Of a stretch of 64,000 nt of DNA, positions 57,697 to 64,000 are shown one piece after another. The notes under the pieces are model-generated. The model was not told the DNA's origin. It saw only the letters and a list, made by a program, of their open reading frames with translations, and did not search any database. This DNA is from Helichrysum umbraculigerum (Eukaryota > Streptophyta > Magnoliopsida > Asterales > Asteraceae). The translations under genes were made by a program, and so were the position numbers. Where the stretch lies: assembly GCA_949592205.1 (NCBI GenBank), contig CATIUR010000001.1:208388250-208452249 (forward strand), read 5' to 3'. Every line of letters starts with the position of its first letter. The first letter of the stretch is position 1.

Positions 57697-58158
57697 CTTA
57701 CATACGTTATTCCTTCCGTATACATTTTATGAGTAGTATTAGATTCGCTATTATCAATTAAATTACTCATGTCGATACTATTCAATAATCACAGACCTAC
57801 AAACATTTCTCCTTCTAGATCTACTTAATAAATTTCCGCTCTTCATTATCTAATAATCCGTAAAAAGACGGTTTACACTTTATGCACTCGAAAATTTGAG
57901 GCATTGTACGGTCGCACTTCATTCCTCATATATACTGTACAATATATATACATGATGATATATATGTAATGTATCTCATTTGTCGTTTTCTGCTTGGATC
58001 TCTTTTCACGCAAACAATTTTATTTTTCCTGATTTTGGTGTCATTTTCCGGTTTAACACTTAAATTTTTTCTGTTTCATGAATTTCAGGTATTAAACAAT
58101 AACAATCATTAAAACACTTTTATAAGCCCTAATTATATGCATTGCTGAAAAAAAAAAA
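56340..58158 (+). promoter_or_regulatory. Intergenic region and leader before the polygalacturonase gene
   Basis: No gene is seen between the hAT element and the ATG at 58159. A CT microsatellite at 57636-57692 probably lies in the transcribed leader. A pyrimidine-rich stretch ending atttcag at 58083-58089 could be the acceptor of a leader intron whose donor was not identified. Confidence 0.45.
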
Positions 58159-61100
58159 ATGAAGTACGGAGGTGTTTGGGACGTGGTTATGTGTTTCGCA
58201 GTAGTATTAGTGTTACTGCAGTGCTCTATTGCGGTGGCGGAAGTGGTTACATGTTCTGGAATAGTGCCGATGGTTTACCGGAACGATAAGATATCGATAA
58301 CTGATTTTGGTGCTGTTGGAGATGGAAAGACGTTGAATACGAAAGCTTTTAGGGAGGCGATTTACCGGATTGAGCATTTAAGAAGGAGAGGAGGAACATT
58401 GCTTTACATACCTTCTGGTGTATATTTAACAGGGAGCTTTAATCTTACGAGTCGAATGACTTTGTATCTAGCTAAAGGGGCCGTTATCAAAGCTTCACAG
58501 GTATTCAATCCATTCAATTTTTCCCTAGGGTGTTATATGCAATTTTTCCCTAGGGTTATTAGAATCTGAAAAAGTCAGATAAACTCTTTTTTTTGGTTAT
58601 GACTTATGAGCTTATAAACTTCAATAAGCTGTAGTTGATAGGGTCATAAGCTGTTAAATTGAGTTTATTGGCTTTATCAGATTTAAATAAGTGGATATAA
58701 ACCTATAAAATAAGCTAATCAAAACACCACTATAGGAGTGCTAATTATCCAATTTCAAAAAATGCAATCAGCAGATAAGCTGTTTTTTTTTTATTTTTTA
58801 TTTTAGAAAGGCAACCCTATAATCTAACACACATAATATATACAACGACCACGAATATATACACTTGTTGCCTCAAATGAGGCTTGAACCCACAACCTCC
58901 CGGTTGATAGGCTCCACTCATACCGCTAGGGCAAAGCCCCTTTGGTAGCAGATAAGCTGTTTACATAAACAATACCAAACACCAAGCGTTATATCTTTGT
59001 TGCAATAAGTAACTTGTCTCTTCTAGATACTTTATTGAGTTTTGTGCGAATGGACTCTTTTTGCTACAAAATAAAAGGAAAACAACAATAAGCATATTTT
59101 AGATTTATTGTAGATTCACACAAGAAACATACATAATATGCCGGATCCATGTAACATGTTTTAATGTACAATCTTTGTATGGGTATTATAGGTATTTAAT
59201 TGTGGCATTTAATTTGCATTGTTGCTAATTGGAGATGCTACTGTTAATTTCTAGTATTTCTGGAAACACTTGGTACTTATTTTGCATTGTTGCTGATAAA
59301 AGTTAAGTAATAATTATATGTGGAGAATATTGTGTTTGATAGAATAATACTTTGCCCATTTTGATGAGTTAATGATTTTTTAAAGGAGCAAATAAATTAG
59401 TTTACAAGGGACCCAGAAAACATAAAATATGAGCTGATTTTAGAATGAGAAGACACGAAGGGGAAGATAGTAATAAGGTTGGTGGGTTCCTGTATATGTA
59501 TAAGGGACCATTCCCATGTGCATCACATGTTACATTATGGGGAAATAAATTAAGACAGCTATATAAAGGGTGGCTATATTAGTTTACTCCTACAAATAAA
59601 TCATCCTTTTCTATTATTATGTATTATTTAAAGGTAAGCTATTTGTTTAATTTTATAAGAGGATTCAGTTGAAAATTTCTATATTTGTAAAGTAGTATAA
59701 TATGATGTTGAACTTGACTGTAGTCCACATAGATTCTCATATTAAAGGGTATATATAAAAACATGGCTCTGTAACATGGTATTAGCTCAAGAAATTATGG
59801 ACTATCTCCCAAATTTTTCATCCAGTCCTTTGCTGCTTTGGTCCCGATGCAACTATATCCTAAATTTACACATTCTACTAAACAGATGAACATTCACATG
59901 TATTAAAATTATGAACAAAGACTCGAACTTGAACATCGTGATGGGTACAAGAGTGGAAAAAAACACACAAAGGGGCCGAGGGGGGCATAGGTGATAATTA
60001 ACATAGGAGAATGAGAAGATCTTCTTTTTTACTTTTGTGTTAAACTTTCATGTACATGAACACATTGGTAGTATGAATCCTTGCATCCTTACATATATAT
60101 TAGTACATAAAGTTCATATTAAGTGTTAGACTACTTGTCATGTACTTATATGTCTTGAATGTTTGCATGACAACATAAGAGTCTTGTAGACCGTAATTAG
60201 GGGCACTAACAAGATGTGGTAATGGGTAAATAGGCGATTATACCTTGAAAACTTGTTGAAATGAAATTTCACTATGCTTATATGATATCCAAAATAAAAA
60301 ATTGTTACACGTCATGACACCAGTATCAAAAGCATAGTTACTACTAACTAGCTTCTAATATATTTAAATGATTTACGGTTATTTATTCAGGACACAGCAA
60401 ACTGGCCTTTGATTGCTCCATTGCCTTCTTATGGAAGAGGGAGAGAACGTCCAGGGGGAAGGTACATGAGCTTCATCCATGGAGATGGTCTTCATGATGT
60501 GATTATTACTGGTATGCATAAAATGCCTTTTCATCACATGGCCTTGCCATTTTTATAATTAATGCATCAGCAGCTTCTTTCTTTGCCCATTTATTTTGAT
60601 ATAATCATCGTTTGTTAGGTGAGAATGGGACGATTGATGGCCAAGGTGACGTGTGGTGGAACATGTGGAGACAGAGAACCTTGCAGTTCACTAGACCAAA
60701 TCTTGTTGAGTTCAAGGATTCTAGAGGCATCATCATTTCTAATGTGATCTTCAAGAATTCACCTTTCTGGAACATTCACCCTGTATACTGCAGGTACTTT
60801 TATATTATGTAAACATGGACAAATTGAGTATATAAACTTCTTAGTCCACAAAATTATACAAACTGCCATATACAATGCCTATTGCGGAGAATTTTACTGA
60901 CCTAGAACGCTTTCATATGTCTTTTTTCTTACTATCTACAGCAATGTTGTTATTCGGTATGTCACAATATTGGCTCCATCTGACTCTCCCAACACAGATG
61001 GAATTGATCCAGGTACAAAATACGAACTATCACACTAAGTTGTCTATTTAGACCATTATGCTTTCGTAATCACCTTTGTGTTTTCATTCAAGTGGTTTGA

Positions 61101-62337
61101 GAACATCTGCATATGGTTCTCTACTTTTGCTATTTGCAAGAATTATTCACAAGGGTTTGCGAATGCAGAGAAATAATGTTCAGAGGAATATATATCTTAT
61201 TGAGTGATGTTTTTGAGCTGAAAAACTTATGTCAAAACCAAGATAGATAAGAGAATAAGAATCGAATTGCCACTACATGATATATGCCCTTTTGTATATC
61301 ACCCTTTCGATCTACAAGATAATGGTACCACATACAGGGAGATTCTAAACTTTTTTGCTTGAGGAGGCCTTGTTGATTACAAGTGGGTAGTATTTGAACA
61401 AAAATCTCTTTTGTTGACAAATTATTGATATGGATAATTTAGATTATATGTGTAGGAGATGAATCTTTTTTATCAAGAATAACATTATTATGAGACAATT
61501 AGTGTATTTGTAAGTGATTATAGCGACTGATATCCATCGAGATACTCTGAGGAACCATATGTAATTAAGTCATATACCTCGTACAGGAGATTAACTCGTC
61601 AATACATTCTCTAAACAAATTAATAACGATATAACATCTATATATTCCAATATAAATAGAGTGTACATGCTGAACAGACTCCTTTTATTGATGCAGATTC
61701 TAGCTCCCATGTATGCATAGAGGACTCCTACATTTCAACAGGAGATGACCTCGTTGCTGTGAAAAGCGGATGGGATGAATATGGAATTGCTTACGGTCGT
61801 CCTAGCTACGACATCACGATCCGGCGCATCACTGGATCCTCTCCGTTCGCCGGAATTGCAGTCGGAAGTGAAACTTCTGGTGGGGTAACAAATGTATTTG
61901 CAGAACACATAACACTTTCCAACACTGGTATTGGAATCCATATAAAGACAAACATCGGTAGAGGTGGAATCATTAGAAACATTACTATTTCCAATGTTTT
62001 CATGGACAATGTTAGAAAAGGAATCAAGATTGCAGGTGATGTAGGTGATCATCCTGATGAAAACTATGACCCAAATGCATTACCAGTTATCAAGCATGTA
62101 AGGATCAAGGATGTATGGGGGGAAAAGGTCCAGCAGGCCGGTTTAATCAAGGGTTTAAAGAACTCACCATTCACAGACATTTGCCTTGCTAACGTGAATC
62201 TGATTGGGTCAAGTGGTTCAAGAAATGGTCCATGGACGTGCTCAGACGTAACTGGTGGTTCGGTCCAAGTTAGCCCATCACCATGTTCAGAGCTCATCAG
62301 CAGTAGTCAAACCGGTGCATGCTCTGTTCCTTTCTAA
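58159..62337 (+). CDS. GH28 polygalacturonase-like protein, secreted, 5 exons
   Basis: The 449-residue protein belongs to glycoside hydrolase family 28, the pectin-cutting enzymes of the cell wall. Exons: 58159-58500, 60391-60511, 60619-60793, 60942-61012, 61697-62337, all GT-AG and in frame. A signal peptide is seen at 1-27 (MCFAVVLVLLQCSIAVAEV). The fold starts at ISITDFGAVGDGKTLNTKAF. Active-site parts are NTDGIDPD (D232) and GDDLVAVKSG (D253, D254). Where most enzymes have GHG and RIK, this one has VGSETSGG (293-299) and IHIKTN (318-321), as in a large plant subgroup often called probable polygalacturonase. Whether it cuts pectin is therefore not certain. Intron 1 is 1.9 kb and contains a SINE. 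The ATG lies shortly after an A run. Confidence 0.93.
58786..58946 (-). mobile_element. tRNA-derived SINE in intron 1 of the polygalacturonase gene
   Basis: On the minus strand the unit begins accaaaggggctttgcccta. It has an A-box-like tagcggtatgagtgg and a B box ggttcaagcc, and ends in an A-rich tail. A perfect 16-base duplication agcagataagctgttt flanks it (58770-58785, 58947-58962), the mark of LINE-driven insertion. Confidence 0.9.
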
Positions 62338-62764
62338 ATATGTGTCATATAATTTAACTTCGGGTAATCAGTATTGCAATATATAATTTCTTTGGTTATA
62401 TAACAGTAGGTGGCCTAAAACAAGCGGTTTGAGACTTTCTAGTGAAGCTATATATGTATTACAAGCTTAATTCAGAGATGTATTGTCATTATTATTTATT
62501 ATTTATTATGTATATAATATAATAATATATATTGTTTTGTTTATGTTTATAATTATAATGCATTAAAAAAAGGTTACGTTATGTATATTAATGACTAATT
62601 AATTAGCTAGTATCTGCTTTCTAATGCAATATAATTACTCAAGTACAAATCACTATATCAAAACAACTGTTAATTCGTTCATGTGTACAAACACTGTTAT
62701 TCTATACATACAAGTTATACATTACATGACACGTGGACAGTGTATCAAACTCATTATTAATGCA
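62338..62764. other. Intergenic stretch between convergent genes
   Basis: It holds the 3' UTR of the polygalacturonase gene and that of the minus-strand gene that ends at 62765. It is AT-rich and no ORF of note is seen. Confidence 0.5.
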
Positions 62765-63355
62765 TCAATCAAAGGTATGTTTCAAAAACTTGCGAATACT
62801 CTTCATCAGTACGTTTACTTCCTCTCTACTTTTCTGTTTCTTTTCACTGATCAAATTCTTCAATTTCTCCGTATCGATCACATTTTTCGTCTTAATTACA
62901 TTCTCGTCGTTGTTCCGGTGAATTTTACGATCGACACGTGATCCGTAATCACGCTTGATCCTCAACCAATTCGACGGATCTTCACCGCGGAAAATTTCTA
63001 ATCTAGAATCATCTGATTTTTCGGCTTCGTTTCCGCTGGAGATCCTGTACTGCGAGTGTTTTCGGCAAGTCCGACGGCGTTTTCTGATATGTTTCGACCG
63101 GTGAGGATGTTTATCGTTGAAGTGACGGTTGACCGGATGAAATCTAGAGAAATTCGTGTGCGGCGTTGAATTATTTGCAATTTTTTCGGGTTCCGTACTG
63201 TTGTTAGCGGCGGAGGTGTCGACGGAATCTGATGTGACGTTGTTTGCAGGGAGGAGAATGTCAGAATCGGCGGAGGTTACGGATTCATCGACGGTGAAAC
63301 TAGCGGTAAAGATGACGAATAAGACAAACGTCAAAAAGGCGACGAAATTGTCCAT
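62765..63355 (-). CDS. Small basic, probably secreted protein of unknown family
   Basis: This single-exon ORF gives 196 residues from the ATG at 63355. An in-frame ATG 12 codons earlier exists, but the later one puts a clean hydrophobic signal (MDNFVAFLTFVLFVIFTASF) at the front, so it is preferred. After it come a Ser/Asn-rich part with N-glycosylation sites (NNST, NFS) and a His/Arg/Lys-rich block (FHPVNRHF to HIRKRRRTCRKH). The charged C-terminal helix ends VLMKSIRKFLKHTF. The FxPxNRHF and terminal RKFLxH patterns recall small plant secreted proteins of unknown role; this was not verified. It faces the polygalacturonase gene tail to tail. Confidence 0.65.
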   Translation of the reverse strand: MDNFVAFLTFVLFVIFTASFTVDESVTSADSDILLPANNVTSDSVDTSAANNSTEPEKIANNSTPHTNFSRFHPVNRHFNDKHPHRSKHIRKRRRTCRKHSQYRISSGNEAEKSDDSRLEIFRGEDPSNWLRIKRDYGSRVDRKIHRNNDENVIKTKNVIDTEKLKNLISEKKQKSREEVNVLMKSIRKFLKHTFD

Positions 63356-63633
63356 GATGATTTTGGAGGTCGTTATGTTACGTGTGTACAAATCAATTTG
63401 TTGTGGTAAAAAAGGAAGTTAGTTCAGGTTTGACGGTCAATACGGATAATCGATTAATCATCCAAGTGTTTGGAATTATATTTGAAAAAATTACTTTTAT
63501 TTTTATTTTGGTAAAATTCAAATTGTGTACAAGATTGAAAAATTAGTGAGTTTAATAAATGAAATACAAACTAGCCAAACCCTTTTATTTTAAGTAAAAT
63601 GAAATGACAATAAACATAGATATAAACTTTTAA
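63356..63633. other. Upstream region of the small secreted protein gene
   Basis: This is the presumed minus-strand promoter; no clear motif was fixed. Confidence 0.4.
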
Positions 63634-64000
63634 GGGTAAGGTTCAAATGAGACTAAAAATTTGTGTGAGAATAGAGGAACCAATGATATGGTGCCATGTG
63701 TACAAAGAGAATACAAAACCCATTTACCCCTTAAGTTAAATATCTCACAAACGACAAATCGAAAAGTTATGAAAATTGCACCATTAGATTCAGCGTTTGA
63801 TCCTCTTCGATTTGCCGTCTATTAAGGCATACTTTCGACGGGTTTTTTTATTTTCATTAAGGCATACTTTCGATGAGTTTTTTAATTTGTCGGAAGTTTG
63901 TCTTGATGAACGGCAAATCGAAGAGGATAAAACGCTGAAAAATATGGTGCAATTTTCATGATTTTTTGACTTGTCGTTTGTGAGATATATAATTTTTAAA
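63634..64000. mobile_element. Foldback element cut by the window end
   Basis: Sequence at 63737-63860 (atatctcacaaacgacaaatc...) faces its complement at about 63865-63990, making arms of roughly 120 bases around a short centre. The start gggtaaggttcaaatgagac near 63634 resembles a common plant MITE end, so the right end should lie just beyond 64000. Confidence 0.7.

Noticed and set aside
58860..58940. A tRNA gene in the polygalacturonase intron
   Set aside because: A and B boxes are present, but the stretch ends in an A-rich tail and is flanked by a 16-base duplication, so it is a SINE.

Overview
This is nuclear DNA of a flowering plant, most likely a eudicot and possibly a daisy-family species. 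The genes have many short introns. Long Ty3/gypsy LTRs, Mutator-like and hAT DNA transposons, Tourist-type MITEs, a tRNA-derived SINE and Helitron-like ends fill the space between them. The family-level placement is inferred from the general look of the retroelements and was not tested.

Four host genes sit among the transposons. On the minus strand at 9560-14326 is a complete 16-exon gene for the DNA primase small subunit, with an E2F-type site upstream. On the plus strand at 35242-37494 is a 3-exon PYL8/9-type abscisic acid receptor. On the plus strand at 58159-62337 is a 5-exon GH28 polygalacturonase-like gene. On the minus strand at 62765-63355 is a small, basic, probably secreted protein of unknown family. 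A solo LTR has landed exactly at the primase stop codon, and its target duplication keeps the stop.

Layout. 1-2521: 3' end and LTR of a gypsy element (family A) inserted in the reverse transcriptase of a second, frameshifted gypsy element (family B, 2522-7093). 8388-9559: solo LTR at the primase stop. 14683-26643: a 12-kb Mutator-like element with TIRs of about 250 bp. It carries a transposase broken by one stop, a PB1-like ORF and a captured DUF1985-Ulp1 gene whose catalytic Cys box is gone. 27253-28604: a decayed hAT element with a smaller hAT inside. 29250-34786: MITEs, Helitron-like ends and TA repeats. 38114-56339: an 18-kb hAT element with one 8-bp target duplication, containing four later insertions: a solo LTR, a hAT MITE, a complete young gypsy element with near-identical LTRs, and another solo LTR. 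With the insertions removed, the transposase pieces keep one frame. 63634 to the window end: a foldback element cut by the window edge.

Most unusual is that four LTR families each hold, in a comparable place, a dense array of short inverted repeats. The array layout is kept but the core word differs by family: TGTGTCGCA, TACGTCGCA, AACGTCGCA, and AACGCGATCC with its complement. The Mutator-like element likewise uses GCAAATC/TTTGCG words in its TIRs and in front of its internal genes.
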